NCBI GenBank assembly: GCA_905250075.1
Contig: CAJNOP010000546.1
Coordinates: 31,896-95,895 of the forward strand
Direction: 5' to 3'
Length of the DNA: 64,000 nucleotides
From: Rotaria sp. Silwood1
Lineage: Eukaryota > Rotifera > Eurotatoria > Philodinida > Philodinidae
The position numbers and the translations under genes were made by a program. Below the pieces are notes generated by a model that did not search any database, was not told where the DNA came from, and saw nothing but the letters and a program-made list of their open reading frames with translations. Position 1 is the stretch's first letter; each line of letters begins with the position of its first letter. Positions 1 through 10,600 of the stretch are shown piece by piece.

Positions 1-306
1 CGAATAAACCATGTTTTTAATCGAAAGATAATAAGAATAATAAAAATACTAATTAATAATGTAAATGCAATTAATGCCATTTTAACTTTCTATAATACAA
101 AATGATAAATATCTGTTAATTTCTTGTTTTTTTCAATTTTTATTGTCAAAAATAGAAAATTCAACTGAGCCATATTATAACAAATGAGGTGTGTTTAACA
201 AGCAAAGACAAATATAAGAATACAACTGAGAGACACAAAAAAAAACACGGAGATAATAAAAGATAAGTTATCATATATTATTCTTGTATCCTTTTCTTTT
301 TTTTTT
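1..306. other. intergenic, AT-rich
   Basis: Non-coding A/T-rich sequence downstream of the minus-strand gene that ends at 307. I see no open frame, RNA gene or repeat of note here. Confidence 0.5.
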
Positions 307-2415
307 TTACATATGTCGAGCACGTTTTAACTTTTGAAAATCACCTATAGATAAATCTGTTGAATGAAAATCACGTTTACGTGCTAATTGATTAGCAACT
401 TGTTGACGAACAAAACTTTCAAGTTGTTCAGAATGACCATGTGAAGATGTATCAACAGGATGTGTAGTTTCATTATCTAAAAAGTAAAAAAAAACAAATT
501 TCTTATCCGAAAAAAAAATTTATCTAAAGAATGAACTACAAAAATATTAAACTTATCTTTATACTTTCTAAGTTACAGTCACTTTCATTCTTTAACCTCA
601 TTAGATTAACTGCAGAATTAAAATACTAGATTTTCTCTTATTCCGAGAATAGTAATTGAATCTTGTAACTGTCCAGCAAAAACAAGAGAATCACTAGTAG
701 TGTGGATGTACGAGGATAATTATGTTCTATTCACCCACACTAAAAAAAAAGGCTAAAATATTCATACAACTTTAAAAGAAGTGTAAGGATAAATTTGATA
801 TTTTTTGTAGATCTATATGTTTAAAACAATAGTTACCATCCATAACAAGTGCTTGTCGAAATGTTTGTAAATCATCAACAATAGGAAATTGATTTATTGT
901 ACCATTATTTGTACTATCAATATCTGTTGAATAAGTAGAACGATCCATTAAATAATCATAAATTTCTTCACAACGTATGTGACGACGTTGTCTACGACGT
1001 GTCCAATGTAAAATATCTTTAGTTTTAGTTTGTTCACCATTGAGAATACCGAGTTGAATTGCATCTTTTAAAGCATCAAGACTTTCTAAAAAACAAAAAA
1101 AAGTAGAGATAAATTTATTCGATAAAATTTAAGAAATGATCAACAGAAAAAAAAAGAAAAATTCTATGCATAGAAATAGATATAATCTTAATTAATATGA
1201 ACATCTAGACAAATCAGAACGATAGTTACAGATACCGCTGAAAGCGAGAAAATTGGGTCATTAGATTTAGGTATAAAATTTCGGAACCTTTCATATAGAA
1301 CTGACTCTATATTTATTCACTTGAGTATAAGATTTTTTGAAAGAAAATTTTTTACTAAATCAAAACAAAGAATATTTTACTTCTTTTTTATCTTAACAAC
1401 AAATCGTTGCATTCACATTTAAAATTATTTTTTTTTTGGTGATTTCAGAATATCACAAAGATCATTTAGAATGACTTCATAATCAGATTTAGAACGAATG
1501 CATGACTATCATGTAGATATATTAATATGCCAATCAGGCTCCGCGCGAGGGTCCCAAGATTGGAGGGTGTATGGGAGTTTCGGAGCAGTCAATATTGAGA
1601 GACGCAAAATTTCTTTTGTATCATATCTGATAATCTTTCTGTTGCGATCAAAATGTAATCATTTTTCGCGAAGCGATAAGTTTTTGCCATCTTCTTAACA
1701 AAAAATCGACTTTCTCTGGCAAATTTTCAAGAGAATTCGTGTCCAATTTGAGAAAATTTCTCAATAGTTTTGTTGCCGAAGGCGATCATTCTGGTGAAAA
1801 TCGTTCTAAATTAAGCTGTTTTGAAGAAAATATTGACTAAAGTAGGAAGATTTTCTAAGATAACTGCGGTTACACAATTGTTATTTTTCGCGAAGCAAAA
1901 ACTTTTAACATCTTTTCAGAATTTTCTAGCAGAAAATTCCAAAAAACTTTATTAATTTTGCTGGGTAACAATGAATAATTGTCAATTATTGTGGGGCCTG
2001 ATGCCAACAGATCGTGCAATCTTAAAATTTGAACAAGACCAATTCGAATCACGAAAGAAACGTCATGAACAAAATATGAAAAAACCCAAATAGAAAAATT
2101 TACCTTTATAAAGCATTGTAACAGATTCAGCTGCTGTATGAAATGTATTCCAATTATTTGTTTCATTAGAACGTTCTTAAAAAATTCAAATAATAAAAAA
2201 TAAATATTTTTTTTTCTTTTACCACGAAACATTTTTGTTACATTTGTAGCTGCATTTTGAAATGCAATAAATAATTTTTGTGTATAAAAATCTTGTCCAT
2301 TAGTTAAATTTTCATGTATCATTCTTTCACATTCATCTTCATATTTTGATAATGCAGTTTCTTCATTATCAATAAATGATGAAATTTGATTTTGACTATG
2401 ATCAATATTCGACAT
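307..2415 (-). CDS. HAPSTR1: HAPSTR1 homologue (HUWE1-associated stress-response modifier, former C16orf72)
   Basis: Four exons on the minus strand: 2223-2415, 2104-2175, 837-1085 and 307-476. Joined they give 684 bases, 227 residues, one frame, ATG to TAA. The protein begins with an acidic region containing EDECERMIHENL and QKLFIAFQNAATNVTKMFR. It continues with FHTAAESVTMLYK, a basic patch WTRRRQRRHIRCEE, and a C-terminus with LESFVRQQVANQLARKR ending in a basic KRARHM tail. This order (acidic helix, paired FQNAAT/FHTAAE segments, RRR patch, Lys/Arg nuclear tail) matches the animal HAPSTR1 family. From family knowledge, HAPSTR1 is a nuclear partner of the HECT ubiquitin ligase HUWE1 in stress signalling. 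The third intron from the 3' end view, 1086-2103, is about 1 kb while the others are 47 and 360 bp. The start at 2415 faces the NAP1 gene head-to-head. Confidence 0.85.
699..741. repeat. short hairpin with telomere-like arms (copy 1)
   Basis: Left arm AGTGTGGATG at 699-708 pairs with TCACCCACACT at 731-741 around an AT-rich loop, with one mismatch. It lies in the last intron of the HAPSTR1 gene. It is one of several dispersed hairpins whose arms are built from GTGTGGGTG-like sequence. Confidence 0.55.
1661..1917. repeat. imperfect direct duplication inside HAPSTR1 intron
   Basis: Within the enlarged intron 1086-2103, a stretch beginning ATTTTTCGCGAAGC occurs at 1661-1697 and again at 1883-1917, each followed by a similar T-rich ACAT/CCATCTT tail. 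The copies have diverged. This suggests an old tandem duplication or a decayed insertion that enlarged the intron. Confidence 0.4.
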
Positions 2416-2763
2416 AATTTCACAATAATTAAAATAAAAAAAAAATAATTTTAATAAAAAAAAAAAACAAATATATATATATATATATATGATACAATTA
2501 CAATAATGATATGATGTCGCTAGATAATATCTTTAAAGAAACTATTTTCTATTTAGATAAAAATATAAAAAAATCCTAAAAATTTTCTTTAAAATAAATA
2601 ATTATCAAATATAACTTAATAGAAAATAATTCTTAATATTAATTTCTTATTGGTTAATAGAATTTAGGTATAAATTACGCAGCAATATAGATAGGAAAAT
2701 ATCCTTTTTTTTGCTTTATACGAAAATAAAATAAGGAAAGAAGAAAAAGAAAAAAAAAAACAA
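2416..2763. promoter_or_regulatory. shared 5' region between HAPSTR1 and NAP1
   Basis: The two start codons point away from each other and lie only 348 bp apart, so this interval must hold both promoters and both 5' UTRs. It is extremely A/T-rich and has an (AT)n run near 2471-2490. I cannot identify a TATA box or other specific site. Confidence 0.45.
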
Positions 2764-4917
2764 ATGGATAAAAATGAAGTAACATCATCAGCAGTTGCTG
2801 AATCTCCTTCAAGTAATGTTGAAAGTAATCAACAACGATATGATTCAATGGGTGACGATGGATCACTTTTAGTTGGCAGGTATATTTTCTTTTCTTTTCT
2901 TTTGTTTATTTTCTTTTCTTTTCTTTTTCACTTTAATTTTTATTCAGTCTACCAGCTGAAGTAGTACGTCGTGTTAATGCACTTCGAAATCTTCAAGTTG
3001 AACATCATAAAATTGAAGCCAATTTTTTTGAAGAAGTTCATGCACTTGAATGTCGTTATTTAAACAAATATCAACAACTCTATGGAAAAGTAATTTAATA
3101 ATATTTAATTTTCATAAGATTGTGGTTTTTTTTTAGCGTTTAAATATTGTTAAAGGTACTTATGAACCAACAGAAGCTGAAATAAAATGTGCATTTGATG
3201 AAGATGAAGTATGTATGATGATTTACTTCTTTTTCTTTTTAAATATAGAAATTTTTTGTTTTTCGTATTTATAGAATAATGAACAAACAACAAAACCATC
3301 TCAAGAAGAGAAAAAAGATGAAGGTTAGTTTTTTTTTTTCATATGCACTCAACGATGTATATTATCAATATCTACATTACTGTAGATTGATATCAACACT
3401 TGCGAAGTGTATAAGGAAAAACAAAATATTGATATATTATTGTAGAATGATATGACCTTGGAATAAGTATTCTAGAAAGAATATATTTACATTCATGTGA
3501 TATAAGATTTAAAGATGAAATTTATGATAAAAGAAAAAAATGTTTTACATAATGTCCATCATCATTTAGATATAATCGATTGGTTTTTTTTTTATTATAG
3601 TTAATATTCTATGAAGTAATAACTTTTTTTCATAGTATAAACATGGAAAAATTATTAACAGGAAATAAGAATATTATAGAATTAGTAATGGAAATGAAAG
3701 AGTCGCCTGAAGTAATACATTACTTTTGAGTTTATTTTTCTTTTTTGTCATTCAGAGAGGATGTCTAGACTAGAATAATTCTCAAAAGATTAAAGTCCAT
3801 AGGACAAGATATTGACAGAAATATTTAATCAAAACTATGTAGGACACTCTCATATATTGTTTTTCTTTTTTTCTATTTTCAGAAAAAGTAGTTGGTATTC
3901 CAGAATTTTGGTTTCATGTATTAAAAAATTCTGATGTTATTTCAGAATTAATTAGAGTAAGAAAACGAAAAAAAAAAAATAATATTTTTATCTATTAATT
4001 ATTTTTTTCTTATTAGGAACATGATGAAGAAATTCTTAAACATCTTCTTGATATTCGTATAACAATGCAAAATGAAAATCAACATAAAAGTTTTACTATT
4101 GAATTTGAATTTACACCAAATGAATATTTTACTAATACAATATTAACAAAAACCTATGAACTTCGTACAGGACTTGATGAACAAGATCCATTATCATATG
4201 AAGGACCAGAAATAATTAAATCAAAAGGTTGTGAAATTCATTGGAATAAAGGAAAAAATGTTACAATTAAAACAATTAAAAAAAGACAAAAACATAAAAA
4301 TCGTGGAACTATACGTGTTGTTACAAAAGAAGTATCAACAGATTCATTTTTTAATTTTTTTTCACCACCTAATGGTATATTTTATTTTTTGAAAATTGTT
4401 AAATTTTATACAAAAAAAAAATATTATTTTTATTTTTATAGTATCAGAAGAACCTGATGCTGAATTAGAAGATAGTGATGAAATGAGAATATTAGCAGCA
4501 GATTTTGAAATAGGTCATCTACTTAGAGATTCAATTGTACCAAAAGCTGTACTTTATTATACTGGTGAAGTGGGTGATGATGATGATGATAATGTATTTA
4601 AAAAAAAATATTTAATTATTAATTAAAAAAAAAAATTTTGTTTTCTTTTTTAAGTATGATGAAGAAGAAGAAGATGATGATGAAGACGATGATGATGACG
4701 ATGATGATGATGATGATGATAATGAACATCAACAAGATACTCATGGTAGTCATCATCATGGTAGTGGTGGTAAACATGGTTCTGGTGGTGTTCGTATTCA
4801 TTAAATAGTTCAATTTTGAAGATAACTTTTTTTTTAAATTTAAAATAGAAAACTCGAGGAAAAAAATCAACTGATACCGGAAATAGTGGTCAACAACCCG
4901 AATGCAAACAACAGTAG
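2764..4917 (+). CDS. NAP1: nucleosome assembly protein 1 (NAP1L1/NAP1L4-like histone chaperone)
   Basis: Nine exons: 2764-2879, 2948-3089, 3137-3208, 3275-3323, 3883-3956, 4017-4374, 4442-4593, 4655-4789 and 4849-4917. They total 1167 bases and encode 388 residues. The NAP fold is clear: LPAEVVRRVNALRNLQ, the long helix with HALECRYLNKYQQLY, GIPEFWFHVLKN, EFEFTPNEYFTN and SFFNFFSPP. A long Asp/Glu tract follows, and the chain ends in CKQQ, the same CaaX-type end as vertebrate NAP1L1. Family role: H2A-H2B chaperone, moving between cytoplasm and nucleus; the CaaX end implies farnesylation. The short last exon carries the CaaX box. Reading through the donor at 4790 would instead end at a stop at once, so splicing decides whether the lipid anchor is present. 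Intron 3324-3882 is large; the others are tiny. Confidence 0.93.
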
Positions 4918-6316
4918 AACAAAGAAGAAGAAAAAAAAAACGTGCACATGTTTTTTTCTTTTTACAGATGCGATTTTTTTTTTTTTTTTGTTTGTTCTTA
5001 TGTTTCTTTTTTTTTCAAAGATTTATTTATTGTTGTTATATCTTGAAAGAAGATTTTTTCTTTTTTTGTTTTTCAATTAATTGGATAGAGTGTTAAGAAA
5101 AACAAAAAATATAAAAAAAAAACAGATAAGAAAAGAAGAACGAATTTTTAAGTATTTTTCTTTTTTGTTGTTAGAAAAATTTTATTATTCTTATTCAACT
5201 ATAAGAAATACGATTGTAGACATGTAAAACTATGGTAATGCAATCAAATGAGAGAAAAACAAATTCTAAAAAATGTTTCGTACGAAAAAACATTGAAATT
5301 TATCATACAATAAGGTGCATATCAATAACATATGACGATTCATACGTCAGACCAATCGGTCTACCAACAGGTTAATCATTCTTAGGTAGAGTCTGTATAC
5401 TGGAATAAAATCGGACAATACCGAATTGAACCTCACGCTTAGTGTTCTCAATTAAAAGTTGTTGATTCACACTTGATAATCACTCCCAAGGTATGAGATA
5501 CGTTTTACAATTATTCGTATCCGATGAGTCAGATACTCTACACATTTTTTAGACAATGCTGGCTATGATTTTTCAAGCATAATTTTATAATTCGTTCTTG
5601 CTTTTAGAGTAGCACTCGACAGGCTCTAGTCCAAAATCCATTTCTTGATAATTTCATTTGATGCAAATCAACAGCGAAAAAAAACATCAGTTTATCTATT
5701 AATAATAGGGAAAGTAAATAAGCTAGACGAACGACTGGTTAGTTTCATCTTTGATCACAACACTTGAATATTGTACAACATTTTCAAATGACTTCAGAAT
5801 TAATTTTATATGATGTGTTTGCATTGAGAAATTTTTCTAAATAGTTTATCGGTTGTGATTAAATCATATATTTATGAACGCATCATTAATCACATATGAA
5901 ACAATTTTTCAATATTCAAACTAATCGATGTATATGCAAATCATTTACATAAGAAGAAAAAAAAATAACTACTTAATTCGGGAAGAAAAAACAACAATAT
6001 TCACTATTTACGCATGAGTACTATTACATTACTCTTCACTCAATTTGCTTTAAGCGATTGTTGTTTGTCTTATTCTTATTGCATGATGGATAAAATCGAC
6101 TGTATAGTTTACATTAAACAGAAACATACAATTAATTTTTTTTTTTTTTACAAAAGATGAGAACAATTTCAAAATCGATTTGTTGAAAAGAATTCGAAAT
6201 TTTTAAATTTAAAATATATTTTTTTTTATAATTCTATTTGTACAATTAACATCATATCATTATATAAATATGATTATAAAAAAAAAAGATATATATATAT
6301 ATACGTTATAATCAAA
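4918..6316. other. intergenic, convergent 3' flanks
   Basis: Region between the 3' ends of NAP1 (+) and the minus-strand gene at 6317. The sequence is AT-rich with poly-T/poly-A runs. At 5545-5632 it carries a degenerate copy of a dispersed repeat also seen at about 63050-63155 (shared TTTTAGAGTAGCA and CAGGCTCTA). No gene is seen. Confidence 0.45.
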
Positions 6317-7075
6317 TTAGTCTTCATAATTATTATCATTTTCTTTAATAACTGAAACACAAACATGATTTCGTTTATATATTTTAATTTCTTGTATAGA
6401 ATTATAATTAGATTGTTGTTCTTGTTCTTGTTCTGGTTCTTCAACATTTTCTAATTCTAAATCAAATAATGCATCAAGTGGTGTTGTTGGTGGATCTTTT
6501 GGCATTGGTTTTTGTAATGTACGAGCTAAATGAAGCCATACATCAACTTTTTCCCAATGATTATTATTATGATTTACAGGATATTTTTGTTGACTTGGAA
6601 TATATGTTGATCGAATAGGTACTGAACGTTTACTTGATGATGATGATGTTGTCAGACGATTTATTGGTGGTAAATTAATTCGATTTGATGATATTGTTGT
6701 TGAACTAACTTCAAAATCACTAGAACTATCAGTATGTACAGATGAATTTAATTTTGTATTTGTACGTGTTGTTAATGGTAATGATGATGAAAGAACTGCA
6801 AGACCACGATATGGTTTATGTTGATGTGATGATTTTCGTTTTTCTAAATTAGCTTGATTAAGTTGTTCAATATGAAGTAAATTATTATTAATTATTTTTG
6901 TTGATTGTTGTTTTGAATTTGTATTTATTGTTAATGGATGAAGATAAAGACGACGTGTTAAAATTTGTGCTGTACTACGTGATGATGTATGACGAAGATC
7001 ATTAATTGTTTGACATAATTCAAGTAATGTCAATGATTTTGGTTTTATTGGATGTGATGTTGTAGTTGACATCAT
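6317..7075 (-). CDS. unrecognised single-exon protein, Ser/Thr/Asn-rich
   Basis: One uninterrupted frame of 252 residues with codon usage like its neighbours (A/T third positions). Two patches look constrained: TLLELCQTINDLRHTSSR near residues 15-33, and WEKVDVWLHLARTLQKP followed by PLDALFDLELE near residues 170-205. The rest is low complexity (Ser, Asn, Gln and Glu runs). There is no signal peptide or membrane segment. I do not recognise a family. The two helical patches set in disordered linkers suggest a scaffold or binding protein, but that is inference. The two adjacent Met codons at 7070-7075 leave the exact start open. The gene faces the SMYD4-like gene head-to-head across 605 bp. Confidence 0.6.
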   Translation of the reverse strand: MMSTTTSHPIKPKSLTLLELCQTINDLRHTSSRSTAQILTRRLYLHPLTINTNSKQQSTKIINNNLLHIEQLNQANLEKRKSSHQHKPYRGLAVLSSSLPLTTRTNTKLNSSVHTDSSSDFEVSSTTISSNRINLPPINRLTTSSSSSKRSVPIRSTYIPSQQKYPVNHNNNHWEKVDVWLHLARTLQKPMPKDPPTTPLDALFDLELENVEEPEQEQEQQSNYNSIQEIKIYKRNHVCVSVIKENDNNYED

Positions 7076-7680
7076 ATGTAACTAGAATAATAACATAGAA
7101 ATTAGACTTACTTTTTTGAAATAACTTATATTAAATTCAAAACAAAAAAAAAACTACGCTAATAAACACTGACATTATCAATGATTTCTTGTATTGTACA
7201 TTGGGTTCGTTGATGCATTTTCATTCAACTAAATCTCAAACTAATTCTACTTCGTTTTTCTTTCCTTCATTGACAATATATTTAGACATGTAATTAAACA
7301 GAAAAAAAAAGTCTAATGAAAACAAAATATATGAATATATGTCTTCTTATTGTTGTAACATGATTCTTATGTGTAGCGTCAAAAAAAAAAAAGAAGAAAA
7401 GTAACAACATGCCTTATTGAATCTTTGCCAATAATAAAGCAATGTGAAAAAAATATTTTTTTCAAGTATTTAAAAGAAAACATGTCATATGAACAAAATA
7501 CGCCCCAAAAAGCAAATTTTTCAAATGATGTCGCTTGAGTATAAAAACTGACTAAAAAAAAACATTATTCTTTATCGATTGGTTGTTTAAATACAAGTTT
7601 TCTTTTTTTTTTTATTAGTTTTAAATATATATATATATTTTTCTATTATTTACATAGATTAAAAAAAAAAAAAAAAAGAA
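7076..7680. promoter_or_regulatory. shared 5' region of two divergent genes
   Basis: A 605-bp non-coding interval between the start codons of the minus-strand unknown gene and the plus-strand SMYD4-like gene. It must contain both promoters. A/T runs and an AT dinucleotide tract lie near 7625-7640. No specific site is identified. Confidence 0.4.
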
Positions 7681-10600
7681 ATGTCTAAGTCACGATCAAA
7701 AATAAAACGAACAATAATATCATCTTCGACAACACTTGTTGGTATATCTGATGAACATGAATTATCTATATGTTGTTCAAATCGTAATTGTCCATCACAT
7801 TGGCATAGTCGTTTAACTGAAAAACTTAAACATATTCAACAAACAAAATTAAAAAATTCTTCTACGAATTCATCTACAAATGAATCTAAACATCATTATA
7901 AATTATTATATCCAGATATATTATCAAAATTATTTCAAATTAATGAATTAGATAATAATAATAATAATAATCATGATGAAATATATTCAAAACCATTTGA
8001 TAAATCAATTATACTTAATAAACATGATTTATTTATTAAACAAATATCTAAAACATTTGATAATTTAACATATATATTTAATAAAAATAATCTTAATTTA
8101 CAAATGAAATATCGAATGATTTCATTAGTTTCTGATCCATTTTCTTATCAGGTTTATAAAACAAAAACAAAAAAATATTAATTTTAATTCTTATTTCTTT
8201 TTTTTCTATTCATATTTAGATGGATCGTATGGAAGCTTCAATACAATTAAAAATAAATCTTCTTCGTATAAATCATATACATGTAAATTGTTGTTTAAAT
8301 TTAAAAATTATTTCAATACCAATATGGAATCATTCAGCTGTACATGTTATTGTACAAGATGAAAATATGGATTGTCTTCGTTTATCAATATATAATTGGT
8401 CATATATTATTGATACAAGACAAATTAAATCATATAAATATATACAAGAACGTTTAATATATTTATTACCAATAAATTCATCTATTATATTATTAGAACC
8501 ATGGTTAAAAAAATGTTATGATGGTGATATATCATTACGTTGTGAATCACCAAATACACATTTATTAATGATTGATTTTGAAAATCGATGTTCAACAAAT
8601 AATAAAATAAATGTTGAACAATTAAGACAATTAGGAAATGATTGTTATCAAATGGATGATAGTTTTAGTGCTATTGAATATTATACATTTGCATTAAAAC
8701 AACTTGATGAACAACAAGAAAAAGAATTAACATTAAAAGGACAATCAAGTATGTTAAAATATTTCAAATCGGATGACTAATTCGTTTATTGGAAAGTTTT
8801 TTTTTAATTGAGTAATGAAAATAGCTTTACCTAGATTTTTACGAAATTACAACTATAAGAATCTAAACGATCTCTTATTGATTATAAGAACAATAGATAA
8901 ATTTTTATGAATTATACAAGTCAAACAAAAAAAATCGAACTAATGTGTGAATGTTACCGAAGAGAAGACTCATACTCTGGTTTATACTCACCCGAGAGTA
9001 AATACTATTGAAGAATAAGTGTTGTGGACACAACAGTCGTTTTTATCTCTTGAATTTCTCACAGATGAATGTATGATATTTCTATAGATAATGCAGAAAA
9101 AACAAATGGAGTCATGTACTCATCAACTCATTGCTAAACTGCAAATCTTAAATATTCTCATTCAGATTTTCTCAGACAAAGAGTTCATAAAATTTATCGG
9201 AATCTAAAATTCTTAACAAGGGAATGGGTATACACCTATCCACACACTCCTAGTAGACCCTACCGCAATTTTTGATGTAACTTAATAAAAACTGAATTTT
9301 TTTATATTTGATTTTTTTCAAACTATTGTGTTATGCGGCAGAAGTCCAAACAGGTCATTGGGCCTGTCCACCTATGATAGACATGAGCCAGACTGGCTAG
9401 AGAGATTCATAGCCATAGACAAACTAAATATTATTCTTCAAACAATGATCTTTAATAAGCATAATTTATTTATATTAAATTGTTTAGTGGGTCCAAAAAC
9501 TGAAGAACGTGAACAACATCGTATACGTCTATTATCCAATCGATGTGCTTGTTATTTACGTGAACGTCATGCTGCTTTAGCATTAGCTGATACTGGTATT
9601 CTTCTTTCATTTCATGAATTATCACGTTTTCTTGAATCACCAACAGCAACAACAGGAAAATTAATATTTCGTTGTTTAAATGCTCATCTTTATTTAGGTT
9701 TATATGATAAAGTTGAAAGTTTATTAAAATCTCATAAATTTGGTGTTAGCTTATATGGTGGAGAAAATTCATTAGCAATTGATACACTTGAAAAAGAATT
9801 AATAAGATTAAAAGATGAAGCTACAATAGGTCGATATGATCTACAAAAAATAATTTATGAACAAATTAATAATAAATCACAAATGTTTATTGATTTATCT
9901 CATCATCATGCTAATTATAATAGAAATGATCTATTTGAAATTCGACTTTGTCAAGTAAATGATTGAAAAATTTTTACTCTAAAAAAAATCTTTATTCTAT
10001 ATTTTATAGACAGAAGAATTAAATAAAAAAGGATATAAACATGGTTCATATGGTGTATATGCATTAAAAGATCTTGAACCAGGTACATTATTAATTGTTG
10101 AACAACCATTTGCTAGTATTGATAATCGTGTTATTAATGAAGAATATTATCATTCAATAAATTATTGGCAAATAAAATCTAAAATTGAATATTGTACAAA
10201 TGATACATTACGTTTATTAAATGAAATTGAAAAACAATTATTAATTGGTAATGCTACATGGGCAACATTTGATAAAATTAAATTAATACAACCTATTCGA
10301 CAATGGTTAGCTAAAAATATTATTAATAATATTGATCAACAACAAGAACATCATGATATACTTTCAGATTTAGTAGATAATTATGAAAAAATTTTAGCAG
10401 AAAAAAAACAATGGAGAAAACCATTTTTAAAGTAAGTATCTTAACAAAAAAAAATGATATAATCAACGTCTATATATAATAGATAAAATAAATCTTAACA
10501 CTAAACCATGTAGAATAATAACATGTATAGATTTCTATGTAGTGTTTTTGTATGAAAAATAGCATTTTTATATTCTGAGATTTCTAACACATTGCTAACT

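Noticed and set aside
1498-1698. 66-residue open frame in the HAPSTR1 intron
   Set aside because: It starts within an intron defined by phase-matched exons, has no motif, and overlaps the imperfect direct repeat.
4619-5096. Open frames rich in Ile, Met, Phe and Lys around 4.6-5.1 kb
   Set aside because: They come from the Asp/Glu tract of NAP1 read on the other strand and from poly-A/T runs; no coding signal.
9328-9487. N-terminal extension of the third SMYD4-like exon (frame opening at 9328)
   Set aside because: The segment before 9488 is intronic: a TTGTTTAG acceptor at 9487 joins in phase with exon 2, and the upstream residues do not fit the TPR pattern.
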